Positions 23,100-36,401 of a stretch of 64,000 nucleotides of DNA are shown one piece after another. Source of the DNA: Muscardinus avellanarius. Its lineage: Eukaryota > Chordata > Mammalia > Rodentia > Gliridae. Made by a program: the position numbers and the translations under genes. Position 1 is the stretch's first letter, and each line of letters opens with the position of its first letter. The notes below the pieces were generated by a model that made no database searches, had not been told where the DNA came from, and worked only from the letters and a program-made list of their open reading frames with translations. The stretch is taken from NCBI GenBank assembly GCA_963383645.1, contig OY726559.1:121820239-121884238 (forward strand), in the 5' to 3' direction.

Positions 23100-25785
23100 T
23101 GAAAGTTGTTCAATTTTAGTGTATTCCAATAGTTTCACATAAGTTTAGAATTAGGATTGCAGATAGCATTAACAGTTTTGTATCATTTAGTATAACTTCT
23201 TATATGCCTTAGTATACCCTAGGCATAAAAACTTGGAAAAGTGTTTTACATGTCATATATATGTGAAAGTGGTTCAGTTTCAGTGTATGGCAAGAGTTTC
23301 ACATAAGTTGAGAATTAGGATTGCACATTGCATTACCAGTTCTATATCATTTAGTTTAACTTCCTATATGCGTTACTTTACCCTAGGCACAAAAGCTCGG
23401 AAAAGTGTTTTACATGTCATATATATGTGAAAGTTGTTCAATTTCAGTGTATTGCAAGAGTTTCATATAAGTTTAGAATTAGGATTTCAAATAGCGTTAG
23501 CACTTCTATATCATTTAGTTTAACTACTTATATTCGTTAGTTTACCCTAGGCAGAAAAGCTCGGAAAACTGTTTTACCTGTCATATATATGTGGAAATTG
23601 TTCAAATTTAGTGTATGGCAAGAGTTTCACAGAAGTTGAGAATTAGGATTGCAGATAGCATTACCAGTTTTGTATCATTTAGTATAACTTCTTATATGCC
23701 TTAGTTTACCCTAGGCATAAAAACTCGGAAAAGTGTTTTACAAGTCATATATATATGTGAAAGTTGTTCAATTTCAGTGTATAGCAAGAGTTTCACAGAA
23801 GTTGAGAATTAGGATTGCAGATAGCATTACCAGTTCTATATCATTTAGTTTAACTACTTACATGCGTTAGTTTACCCCAGCCATAAAAACTCGGAAAAGT
23901 GTTGTACATGTCATATATATGTGGAAGTTTTTCAAATTCAGTGTATGGGGAGAGGTTCACATAAGTTTAGAATTAGGATTGCAGATAGCAATAGCAATTT
24001 TATATCATTTATTTTAACTACTTATATGTGTTAGTTTACCCTAGGCACAAAAGCTCGGAAAACTGTTTTGCATGTCATATATATGTGAAAGTTTAATTTC
24101 AGTGTATGGGAAGAGTTTCACATAAGTTAAGAATTAAAATTGCAGATAGCATTACCAGTTTTGTATCATTTATTATAACTTCTTATATGCCTTAGTTTAC
24201 CCTTGGCATAAAAACTCGGAAAAGTGTTCTTTCTGTCATATATATGTCAAAAATGTTCAATATCAGTATAATGCAAGGGATTCAAATAAGTTTAGAATTA
24301 GGATTGCAGATAGTGTTAGCACTTCTATATCATTTAGTTTAACTTCTTATATGCGTTCTTTTACCTTAGGCACAAAAGCGCGGAAAAGTGTTTTACATGT
24401 CATATATATGTGAAAGTTGTTCAATTTCTTATATGTGTTAGTTTACCCTAGCCACAAAAGCTTGGAAAAGTGTTTTACATATCATATATATGTGACATTG
24501 TATGGCAAGAGTTTCACATAAGTTTAGAATTAGGATTGCAGATAGCGTTAAAACTTTTATATCATTTATTTTAACTTCTTATATGGGTTAGTTTACCCTA
24601 GGCACAAAAGCTCGGAAAACTGTTTTACATGTCATATATATGTGAAAGTTCAATTTCAGTGTATTGGAAGAGTTTCACATAAGTTAAGAATAAGGATTTC
24701 AGATAACATTACCAATTTTGTATCATTTAGTATAACTTCTTATATGCCTTAGTTTATCCTAGGCATAAAAACTCGGAAAAGTATTCTATATGTCATATAT
24801 ATGTCAAAGATGTTCAATTTCAGTATAATGCAAGAGATTCAAATAAGTTTAGAATTAGGATTTCAGATAGCGTTAGCACTTCTATATCATTTAGTTTAAC
24901 TTCTTATATGCGTTCTTTTACCCTAGGCACAAATGCGCGGAAAAGTGTTTTACATGTCATATATATGTGAATGTTGTTCATTTTCCGTGTATGGCAAGAA
25001 TTTCACAGAAGTTTACAATTAGGATTGCAGATAGCATTACCAGTTTTGTATCATTTAGTATAAATTCTTATATGCCTTAGTTTACCATATGCATAAAACC
25101 TCGGAAAAGTGTTCTACATGTCATTTATATGTGAAAGTTGTTCAATTTCAGTGTATGGGAAGAGTTTCACATAAATTTAGAATTAGGATGCAGATAGCAC
25201 TAGCACTTTTATATCATTTAGTTTAACTACTTATATGCGTTAGTTTACCCTAGGCACAAAAGCTCGGAAAAGTGTTTTACATGTCATATATATGTGAAAG
25301 TTGTTCAATTTCAGTGTAGGGCAAGAATTTTACATAAGTTTAGAATTAGGATTTAAGATAGCGTTAGCACTTCTATATCATTTAGTTTAACTACTTATAT
25401 GCGTTATTTTACCCTAGGCACAAAACCTCGGAAAACTGTTTTACATGTCATATATATGTGAAAGTTGTTCAATTTCAGTGTATGGGAAGAGTTTCACATA
25501 AGTTTAGAATTAGGGTTGCAGATAGCGTTACCAGTTCTATATCATTTAATTTAACTTCTTAGATGCGGTAGTTTACCCTAGGCACAAAAGCTCGGAAAAG
25601 TGTTTCACATGTCATATATATGTGAATGTTGTTCAATTTCAGTGTATGGCAAGAGTTTCACATAAGTTGAGAATTAGGATTGCACATTGCATTGCCAGTT
25701 CTATATCATGAATTTAACTTCCTATATGCGTTAGTTTACCCTAGGCCCAAAAGCTCGGAAAAGTGTTTTACATGTCATATATATG
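23100..25785. repeat. HOR block 12: 17-mer lacking r and s, 2,686 bp
   Basis: It has the same structure as block 6, with p marked by G at 25319 and the q/s fusion at 25459-25622. Confidence 0.92.
25459..25622. repeat. Chimeric monomer q/s
   Basis: It has the same switch from q to s as at 11993. Sharing of both the junction and the p variant shows common descent of the 2,686-bp blocks. Confidence 0.88.
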
Positions 25786-27751
25786 TGAAAGTTGTTCAAT
25801 TTTAGTGTATTCCAATAGTTTCACATAAGTTTAGAATTAGGATTGCAGATAGCATTAACAGTTTTGTATCATTTAGTATAACTTCTTATATGCCTTAGTA
25901 TACCCTAGGCATAAAAACTTGGAAAAGTGTTTTACATGTCATATATATGTGAAAGTGGTTCAGTTTCAGTGTATGGCAAGAGTTTCACATAAGTTGAGAA
26001 TTAGGATTGCACATTGCATTACCAGTTCTATATCATTTAGTTTAACTTCCTATATGCGTTACTTTACCCTAGGCACAAAAGCTCGGAAAAGTGTTTTACA
26101 TGTCATATATATGTGAAAGTTGTTCAATTTCAGTGTATTGCAAGAGTTTCATATAAGTTTAGAATTAGGATTTCAAATAGCGTTAGCACTTCTATATCAT
26201 TTAGTTTAACTACTTATATTCGTTAGTTTACCCTAGGCAGAAAAGCTCGGAAAACTGTTTTACCTGTCATATATATGTGGAAATTGTTCAAATTTAGTGT
26301 ATGGCAAGAGTTTCACAGAAGTTGAGAATTAGGATTGCAGATAGCATTACCAGTTTTGTATCATTTAGTATAACTTCTTATATGCCTTAGTTTACCCTAG
26401 GCATAAAAACTCGGAAAAGTGTTTTACAAGTCATATATATATGTGAAAGTTGTTCAATTTCAGTGTATAGCAAGAGTTTCACAGAAGTTGAGAATTAGGA
26501 TTGCAGATAGCATTACCAGTTCTATATCATTTAGTTTAACTACTTACATGCGTTAGTTTACCCCAGCCATAAAAACTCGGAAAAGTGTTGTACATGTCAT
26601 ATATATGTGGAAGTTTTTCAAATTCAGTGTATGGGGAGAGGTTCACATAAGTTTAGAATTAGGATTGCAGATAGCAATAGCAATTTTATATCATTTATTT
26701 TAACTACTTATATGTGTTAGTTTACCCTAGGCACAAAAGCTCGGAAAACTGTTTTGCATGTCATATATATGTGAAAGTTTAATTTCAGTGTATGGGAAGA
26801 GTTTCACATAAGTTAAGAATTAAAATTGCAGATAGCATTACCAGTTTTGTATCATTTATTATAACTTCTTATATGCCTTAGTTTACCCTTGGCATAAAAA
26901 CTCGGAAAAGTGTTCTTTCTGTCATATATATGTCAAAAATGTTCAATATCAGTATAATGCAAGGGATTCAAATAAGTTTAGAATTAGGATTGCAGATAGT
27001 GTTAGCACTTCTATATCATTTAGTTTAACTACTTATATGTGTTAGTTTACCCTAGGCATAAAAACTCGGAAAAGTGTTTTACAAGTCATATATATATGTG
27101 AAAGTTGTTCAATTTCAGTGTATAGCAAGAGTTTCACAGAAGTTGAGAATTAGGATTGCACATTGCATTACCAGTTCTATATCATTTAGTTTAACTACTT
27201 ACATGCGTTAGTTTACCCCAGCCATAAAAACTCGGAAAAGTGTTGTACATGTCATATATATGTGGAAGTTTTTCAAATTCAGTGTATGGGGAGAGGTTCA
27301 CATAAGTTTAGAATTAGGATTGCAGATAGCAATAGCAATTTTATATCATTTATTTTAACTACTTATATGTGTTAGTTTACCCTAGGCACAAAAGCTCGGA
27401 AAACTGTTTTACCTGTCATATATATGTGAAAGTTTAATTTCAGTGTATGGGAAGAGTTTCACATAAGTTAAGAATTAAAATTGCAGATAGCATTACCAGT
27501 TTTGTATCATTTATTATAACTTCTTATATGCCTTAGTTTACCCTTGGCATAAAAACTCGGAAAAGTGTTCTTTCTGTCATATATATGTCAAAAATGTTCA
27601 ATATCAGTATAATGCAAGGGATTCAAATAAGTTTCGAATTAGGATTGCAGATAGTGTTAGCACTTCTATATCATTTAGTTTAACTTCTTATATGCGTTCT
27701 TTTACCTTAGGCACAAAAGCGCGGAAAAGTGTTTTACATGTCATATATATG
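25786..27751. repeat. HOR block 13: 12-mer, 1,966 bp
   Basis: It runs b to h, then a mosaic monomer (26933-27098) leading into f*, g*, h and i. It is one monomer shorter than the 2,130-bp blocks. Its last i has a private C at 27635 (gtttcgaatt). Confidence 0.9.
26933..27098. repeat. Three-part mosaic monomer i / g-like / e (166 bp)
   Basis: The start is i (tcaaaaatg, tataatgcaaggg, agtgttagcac). A short middle piece (actacttatatgtgttag) matches g rather than i or e. The end is e (cataaaaactcgg, caagtc, long AT run). Two switches within one monomer suggest crossover with gene conversion, or two successive events. Confidence 0.8.
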
Positions 27752-30700
27752 TGAAAGTTGTTCAATTTTAGTGTATTCCAATAGTTTCACATAAGTTTAG
27801 AATTAGGATTGCAGATAGCATTAACAGTTTTGTATCATTTAGTATAACTTCTTATATGCCTTAGTATACCCTAGGCATAAAAACTTGGAAAAGTGTTTTA
27901 CATGTCATATATATGTGAAAGTGGTTCAGTTTCAGTGTATGGCAAGAGTTTCACATAAGTTGAGCATTAGGATTGCACATTGCATTACCAGTTCTATATC
28001 ATTTAGTTTAACTTCCTATATGCGTTACTTTACCCTAGGCACAAAAGCTCGGAAAAGTGTTTTACATGTCATATATATGTGAAAGTTGTTCAATTTCAGT
28101 GTATTGCAAGAGTTTCATATAAGTTTAGAATTAGGATTTCAAATAGCGTTAGCACTTCTATATCATTTAGTTTAACTACTTATATTCGTTAGTTTACCCT
28201 AGGCAGAAAAGCTCGGAAAACTGTTTTACCTGTCATATATATGTGGAAATTGTTCAAATTTAGTGTATGGCAAGAGTTTCACAGAAGTTGAGAATTAGGA
28301 TTGCAGATAGCATTACCAGTTTTGTATCATTTAGTATAACTTCTTATATGCCTTAGTTTACCCTAGGCATAAAAACTCGGAAAAGTGTTTTACAAGTCAT
28401 ATATATATGTGAAAGTTGTTCAATTTCAGTGTATAGCAAGAGTTTCACAGAAGTTGAGAATTAGGATTGCAGATAGCATTACCAGTTCTATATCATTTAG
28501 TTTAACTACTTACATGCGTTAGTTTACCCCAGCCATAAAAACTCGGAAAAGTGTTGTACATGTCATATATATGTGGAAGTTTTTCAAATTCAGTGTATGG
28601 GGAGAGGTTCACATAAGTTTAGAATTAGGATTGCAGATAGCAATAGCAATTTTATATCATTTATTTTAACTACTTATATGTGTTAGTTTACCCTAGGCAC
28701 AAAAGCTCGGAAAACTGTTTTGCATGTCATATATATGTGAAAGTTTAATTTCAGTGTATGGGAAGAGTTTCACATAAGTTAAGAATTAAAATTGCAGATA
28801 GCATTACCAGTTTTGTATCATTTATTATAACTTCTTATATGCCTTAGTTTACCCTTGGCATAAAAACTCGGAAAAGTGTTCTTTCTGTCATATATATGTC
28901 AAAAATGTTCAATATCAGTATAATGCAAGGGATTCAAATAAGTTTAGAATTAGGATTGCAGATAGTGTTAGCACTTCTATATCATTTAGTTTAACTTCTT
29001 ATATGCGTTCTTTTACCTTAGGCACAAAAGCGCGGAAAAGTGTTTTACATGTCATATATATGTGAAAGTTGTTCAATTTCTTATATGTGTTAGTTTACCC
29101 TAGCCACAAAAGCTTGGAAAAGTGTTTTACATATCATATATATGTGACATTGTATGGCAAGAGTTTCACATAAGTTTAGAATTAGGATTGCAGATAGCGT
29201 TAAAACTTTTATATCATTTATTTTAACTTCTTATATGGGTTAGTTTACCCTAGGCACAAAAGCTCGGAAAACTGTTTTACATGTCATATATATGTGAAAG
29301 TTCAATTTCAGTGTATTGGAAGAGTTTCACATAAGTTAAGAATAAGGATTTCAGATAACATTACCAATTTTGTATCATTTAGTATAACTTCTTATATGCC
29401 TTAGTTTATCCTAGGCATAAAAACTCGGAAAAGTATTCTATATGTCATATATATGTCAAAGATGTTCAATTTCAGTATAATGCAAGAGATTCAAATAAGT
29501 TTAGAATTAGGATTTCAGATAGCGTTAGCACTTCTATATCATTTAGTTTAACTTCTTATATGCGTTCTTTTACCCTAGGCACAAATGCGCGGAAAAGTGT
29601 TTTACATGTCATATATATGTGAATGTTGTTCATTTTCCGTGTATGGCAAGAATTTCACAGAAGTTTACAATTAGGATTGCAGATAGCATTACCAGTTTTG
29701 TATCATTTAGTATAAATTCTTATATGCCTTAGTTTACCATATGCATAAAACCTCGGAAAAGTGTTCTACATGTCATTTATATGTGAAAGTTGTTCAATTT
29801 CAGTGTATGGGAAGAGTTTCACATAAATTTAGAATTAGGATGCAGATAGCACTAGCACTTTTATATCATTTAGTTTAACTACTTATATGCGTTAGTTTAC
29901 CCTAGGCACAAAAGCTCGGAAAAGTGTTTTACATGTCATATATATGTGAAAGTTGTTCAATTTCAGTGTATGGCAAGAATTTTACATAAGTTTAGAATTA
30001 GGATTTAAGATAGCGTTAGCACTTCTATATCATTTAGTTTAACTACTTATATGCGTTATTTTACCCTAGGCACAAAACCTCGGAAAACTGTTTTACATGT
30101 CATATATATGTGAAAGTTGTTCAATTTCAGTGTATGGGAAGAGTTTCACATAAGTTTAGAATTAGGGTTGCAGATAGCGTTACCAGTTCTATATCATTTA
30201 ATTTAACTTCTTAGATGCGGTAGTTTACCCTAGGCATAATAATTCGGAAAAGGCTTGTACATGTCATATGTATGTGATAGTTGTTCAATTTTAGTATATT
30301 GCAAGAGTTTCACATAAGTTTAGAATTAGGATTTCAGACAGCGTTAGCACTTCTATATCAATTAGTTTAACTACTTATTTGCGTTAGTTTACCCTAGGCG
30401 CAAAGGCTGTTAAAATTGTTTTACATGTCATATACATGTGAAAGTTGTTCAAATTTAGTGTATGGCAAGAGTTTCACATAAGTTGAGAATTAGGATTGCA
30501 GATAGCATTACCACTTCTATTTCATTTAGTTTAACTACTTATATGCGTTAGTTTACTGTAGTCACAAAAGCTCGGAAAAGTGTTTCACATGTCATATATA
30601 TGTGAATGTTGTTCAATTTCAGTGTATGGCAAGAGTTTCACATAAGTTGAGAATTAGGATTGCACATTGCATTGCCAGTTCTATATCATGAATTTAACTT

Positions 30701-30765
30701 CCTATATGCGTTAGTTTACCCTAGGCCCAAAAGCTCGGAAAAGTGTTTTACATGTCATATATATG
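27752..30765. repeat. HOR block 14: full 19-mer, 3,014 bp
   Basis: It has the C variant in c at 27965 and ordinary l. It is followed directly by another full 19-mer, the first of two places where full units adjoin. Confidence 0.92.
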
Positions 30766-33700
30766 TGAAAGTTGTTCAATTTTAGTGTATTCCAATAGTT
30801 TCACATAAGTTTAGAATTAGGATTGCAGATAGCATTAACAGTTTTGTATCATTTAGTATAACTTCTTATATGCCTTAGTATACCCTAGGCATAAAAACTT
30901 GGAAAAGTGTTTTACATGTCATATATATGTGAAAGTGGTTCAGTTTCAGTGTATGGCAAGAGTTTCACATAAGTTGAGAATTAGGATTGCACATTGCATT
31001 ACCAGTTCTATATCATTTAGTTTAACTTCCTATATGCGTTACTTTACCCTAGGCACAAAAGCTCGGAAAAGTGTTTTACATGTCATATATATGTGAAAGT
31101 TGTTCAATTTCAGTGTATTGCAAGAGTTTCATATAAGTTTAGAATTAGGATTTCAAATAGCGTTAGCACTTCTATATCATTTAGTTTAACTACTTATATT
31201 CGTTAGTTTACCCTAGGCAGAAAAGCTCGGAAAACTGTTTTACCTGTCATATATATGTGGAAATTGTTCAAATTTAGTGTATGGCAAGAGTTTCACAGAA
31301 GTTGAGAATTAGGATTGCAGATAGCATTACCAGTTTTGTATCATTTAGTATAACTTCTTATATGCCTTAGTTTACCCTAGGCATAAAAACTCGGAAAAGT
31401 GTTTTACAAGTCATATATATATGTGAAAGTTGTTCAATTTCAGTGTATAGCAAGAGTTTCACAGAAGTTGAGAATTAGGATTGCAGATAGCATTACCAGT
31501 TCTATATCATTTAGTTTAACTACTTACATGCGTTAGTTTACCCCAGCCATAAAAACTCGGAAAAGTGTTGTACATGTCATATATATGTGGAAGTTTTTCA
31601 AATTCAGTGTATGGGGAGAGGTTCACATAAGTTTAGAATTAGGATTGCAGATAGCAATAGCAATTTTATATCATTTATTTTAACTACTTATATGTGTTAG
31701 TTTACCCTAGGCACAAAAGCTCGGAAAACTGTTTTGCATGTCATATATATGTGAAAGTTTAATTTCAGTGTATGGGAAGAGTTTCACATAAGTTAAGAAT
31801 TAAAATTGCAGATAGCATTACCAGTTTTGTATCATTTATTATAACTTCTTATATGCCTTAGTTTACCCTTGGCATAAAAACTCGGAAAAGTGTTCTTTCT
31901 GTCATATATATGTCAAAAATGTTCAATATCAGTATAATGCAAGGGATTCAAATAAGTTTAGAATTAGGATTGCAGATAGTGTTAGCACTTCTATATCATT
32001 TAGTTTAACTTCTTATATGCGTTCTTTTACCTTAGGCACAAAAGCGCGGAAAAGTGTTTTACATGTCATATATATGTGAAAGTTGTTCAATTTCTTATAT
32101 GTGTTAGTTTACCCTAGCCACAAAAGCTTGGAAAAGTGTTTTACATATCATATATATGTGACATTGTATGGCAAGAGTTTCACATAAGTTTAGAATTAGG
32201 ATTGCAGATAGCGTTAAAACTTTTATATCATTTATTTTAACTTCTTATATGGGTTAGTTTACCCTAGGCACAAAAGCTCGGAAAACTGTTTTACATGTCA
32301 TATATATGTGAAAGTTCAATTTCAGTGTATTGGAAGAGTTTCACATAAGTTAAGAATAAGGATTTCAGATAACATTACCAATTTTGTATCATTTAGTATA
32401 ACTTCTTATATGCCTTAGTTTATCCTAGGCATAAAAACTCGGAAACGTATTCTATATGTCATATATATGTCAAAGATGTTCAATTTCAGTATAATGCAAG
32501 AGATTCAAATAAGTTTAGAATTAGGATTTCAGATAGCGTTAGCACTTCTATATCATTTAGTTTAACTTCTTATATGCGTTCTTTTACCCTAGGCACAAAT
32601 GCGCGGAAAAGTGTTTTACATGTCATATATATGTGAATGTTGTTCATTTTCCGTGTATGGCAAGAATTTCACAGAAGTTTACAATTAGGATTGCAGATAG
32701 CATTACCAGTTTTGTATCATTTAGTATAAATTCTTATATGCCTTAGTTTACCATATGCATAAAACCTCGGAAAAGTGTTCTACATGTCATTTATATGTGA
32801 AAGTTGTTCAATTTCAGTGTATGGGAAGAGTTTCACATAAATTTAGAATTAGGATGCAGATAGCACTAGCACTTTTATATCATTTAGTTTAACTACTTAT
32901 ATGCGTTAGTTTACCCTAGGCACAAAAGCTCGGAAAAGTGTTTTACATGTCATATATATGTGAAAGTTGTTCAATTTCAGTGTATGGCAAGAATTTTACA
33001 TAAGTTTAGAATTAGGATTTAAGATAGCGTTAGCACTTCTATATCATTTAGTTTAACTACTTATATGCGTTATTTTACCCTAGGCACAAAACCTCGGAAA
33101 ACTGTTTTACATGTCATATATATGTGAAAGTTGTTCAATTTCAGTGTATGGGAAGAGTTTCACATAAGTTTAGAATTAGGGTTGCAGATAGCGTTACCAG
33201 TTCTATATCATTTAATTTAACTTCTTAGATGCGGTAGTTTACCCTAGGCATAATAATTCGGAAAAGGCTTGTACATGTCATATGTATGTGATAGTTGTTC
33301 AATTTTAGTATATTGCAAGAGTTTCACATAAGTTTAGAATTAGGATTTCAGACAGCGTTAGCACTTCTATATCAATTAGTTTAACTACTTATTTGCGTTA
33401 GTTTACCCTAGGCGCAAAGGCTGTTAAAATTGTTTTACATGTCATATACATGTGAAAGTTGTTCAAATTTAGTGTATGGCAAGAGTTTCACATAAGTTGA
33501 GAATTAGGATTGCAGATAGCATTACCACTTCTATTTCATTTAGTTTAACTACTTATATGCGTTAGTTTACTGTAGTCACAAAAGCTCGGAAAAGTGTTTC
33601 ACATGTCATATATATGTGAATGTTGTTCAATTTCAGTGTATGGCAAGAGTTTCACATAAGTTGAGAATTAGGATTGCACATTGCATTGCCAGTTCTATAT

Positions 33701-33779
33701 CATGAATTTAACTTCCTATATGCGTTAGTTTACCCTAGGCCCAAAAGCTCGGAAAAGTGTTTTACATGTCATATATATG
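30766..33779. repeat. HOR block 15: full 19-mer, 3,014 bp
   Basis: Monomer l has the private C at 32446, as at 2008 and 14000. It starts the third 5,636-bp cassette. Sequence to the right of 32446 matches the region 13,791 bp downstream. Confidence 0.92.
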
Positions 33780-35090
33780 TGAAAGTTGTTCAATTTTAGT
33801 GTATTCCAATAGTTTCACATAAGTTTAGAATTAGGATTGCAGATAGCATTAACAGTTTTGTATCATTTAGTATAACTTCTTATATGCCTTAGTATACCCT
33901 AGGCATAAAAACTTGGAAAAGTGTTTTACATGTCATATATATGTGAAAGTGGTTCAGTTTCAGTGTATGGCAAGAGTTTCACATAAGTTGAGAATTAGGA
34001 TTGCACATTGCATTACCAGTTCTATATCATTTAGTTTAACTTCCTATATGCGTTACTTTACCCTAGGCACAAAAGCTCGGAAAAGTGTTTTACATGTCAT
34101 ATATATGTGAAAGTTGTTCAATTTCAGTGTATTGCAAGAGTTTCATATAAGTTTAGAATTAGGATTTCAAATAGCGTTAGCACTTCTATATCATTTAGTT
34201 TAACTACTTATATTCGTTAGTTTACCCTAGGCAGAAAAGCTCGGAAAACTGTTTTACCTGTCATATATATGTGGAAATTGTTCAAATTTAGTGTATGGCA
34301 AGAGTTTCACAGAAGTTGAGAATTAGGATTGCAGATAGCATTACCAGTTTTGTATCATTTAGTATAACTTCTTATATGCCTTAGTTTACCCTAGGCATAA
34401 AAACTCGGAAAAGTGTTTTACAAGTCATATATATATGTGAAAGTTGTTCAATTTCAGTGTATAGCAAGAGTTTCACAGAAGTTGAGAATTAGGATTGCAC
34501 ATTGCATTACCAGTTCTATATCATTTAGTTTAACTACTTACATGCGTTAGTTTACCCCAGCCATAAAAACTCGGAAAAGTGTTGTACATGTCATATATAT
34601 GTGGAAGTTTTTCAAATTCAGTGTATGGGGAGAGGTTCACATAAGTTTAGAATTAGGATTGCAGATAGCAATAGCAATTTTATATCATTTATTTTAACTA
34701 CTTATATGTGTTAGTTTACCCTAGGCACAAAAGCTCGGAAAACTGTTTTACCTGTCATATATATGTGAAAGTTTAATTTCAGTGTATGGGAAGAGTTTCA
34801 CATAAGTTAAGAATTAAAATTGCAGATAGCATTACCAGTTTTGTATCATTTATTATAACTTCTTATATGCCTTAGTTTACCCTTGGCATAAAAACTCGGA
34901 AAAGTGTTCTTTCTGTCATATATATGTCAAAAATGTTCAATATCAGTATAATGCAAGGGATTCAAATAAGTTTAGAATTAGGATTGCAGATAGTGTTAGC
35001 ACTTCTATATCATTTAGTTTAACTTCTTATATGCGTTCTTTTACCTTAGGCACAAAAGCGCGGAAAAGTGTTTTACATGTCATATATATG
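33780..35090. repeat. HOR block 16: 8-mer b-i, 1,311 bp (f*g* variant)
   Basis: It has f* near 34497 and g* near 34748. It is the first block of the first 13,791-bp super-unit. Confidence 0.92.
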
Positions 35091-36401
35091 TGAAAGTTGT
35101 TCAATTTTAGTGTATTCCAATAGTTTCACATAAGTTTAGAATTAGGATTGCAGATAGCATTAACAGTTTTGTATCATTTAGTATAACTTCTTATATGCCT
35201 TAGTATACCCTAGGCATAAAAACTTGGAAAAGTGTTTTACATGTCATATATATGTGAAAGTGGTTCAGTTTCAGTGTATGGCAAGAGTTTCACATAAGTT
35301 GAGCATTAGGATTGCACATTGCATTACCAGTTCTATATCATTTAGTTTAACTTCCTATATGCGTTACTTTACCCTAGGCACAAAAGCTCGGAAAAGTGTT
35401 TTACATGTCATATATATGTGAAAGTTGTTCAATTTCAGTGTATTGCAAGAGTTTCATATAAGTTTAGAATTAGGATTTCAAATAGCGTTAGCACTTCTAT
35501 ATCATTTAGTTTAACTACTTATATTCGTTAGTTTACCCTAGGCAGAAAAGCTCGGAAAACTGTTTTACCTGTCATATATATGTGGAAATTGTTCAAATTT
35601 AGTGTATGGCAAGAGTTTCACAGAAGTTGAGAATTAGGATTGCAGATAGCATTACCAGTTTTGTATCATTTAGTATAACTTCTTATATGCCTTAGTTTAC
35701 CCTAGGCATAAAAACTCGGAAAAGTGTTTTACAAGTCATATATATATGTGAAAGTTGTTCAATTTCAGTGTATAGCAAGAGTTTCACAGAAGTTGAGAAT
35801 TAGGATTGCAGATAGCATTACCAGTTCTATATCATTTAGTTTAACTACTTACATGCGTTAGTTTACCCCAGCCATAAAAACTCGGAAAAGTGTTGTACAT
35901 GTCATATATATGTGGAAGTTTTTCAAATTCAGTGTATGGGGAGAGGTTCACATAAGTTTAGAATTAGGATTGCAGATAGCAATAGCAATTTTATATCATT
36001 TATTTTAACTACTTATATGTGTTAGTTTACCCTAGGCACAAAAGCTCGGAAAACTGTTTTGCATGTCATATATATGTGAAAGTTTAATTTCAGTGTATGG
36101 GAAGAGTTTCACATAAGTTAAGAATTAAAATTGCAGATAGCATTACCAGTTTTGTATCATTTATTATAACTTCTTATATGCCTTAGTTTACCCTTGGCAT
36201 AAAAACTCGGAAAAGTGTTCTTTCTGTCATATATATGTCAAAAATGTTCAATATCAGTATAATGCAAGGGATTCAAATAAGTTTAGAATTAGGATTGCAG
36301 ATAGTGTTAGCACTTCTATATCATTTAGTTTAACTTCTTATATGCGTTCTTTTACCTTAGGCACAAAAGCGCGGAAAAGTGTTTTACATGTCATATATAT
36401 G
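35091..36401. repeat. HOR block 17: 8-mer b-i, 1,311 bp (ordinary f and g)
   Basis: It has the C variant in c at 35304. Blocks 16 and 17 form one of only two places where two complete 8-mers adjoin; the other is 47571-50192. Confidence 0.92.

Larger units (their letters stand above)
16645..26779. repeat. ~10.1-kb dispersed duplicate, left copy
   Basis: The block order is 2130, 3014, 1311, 2686, then b-g. It matches 53205-63339 at a 36,560-bp offset, including G at 25319/61879 and the q/s and b/e fusions. Confidence 0.87.
30766..36401. repeat. 5,636-bp cassette, copy 3
   Basis: It lies 18,446 bp from copy 2. On the right it continues into the 3,012-bp variant 19-mer. Confidence 0.85.
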
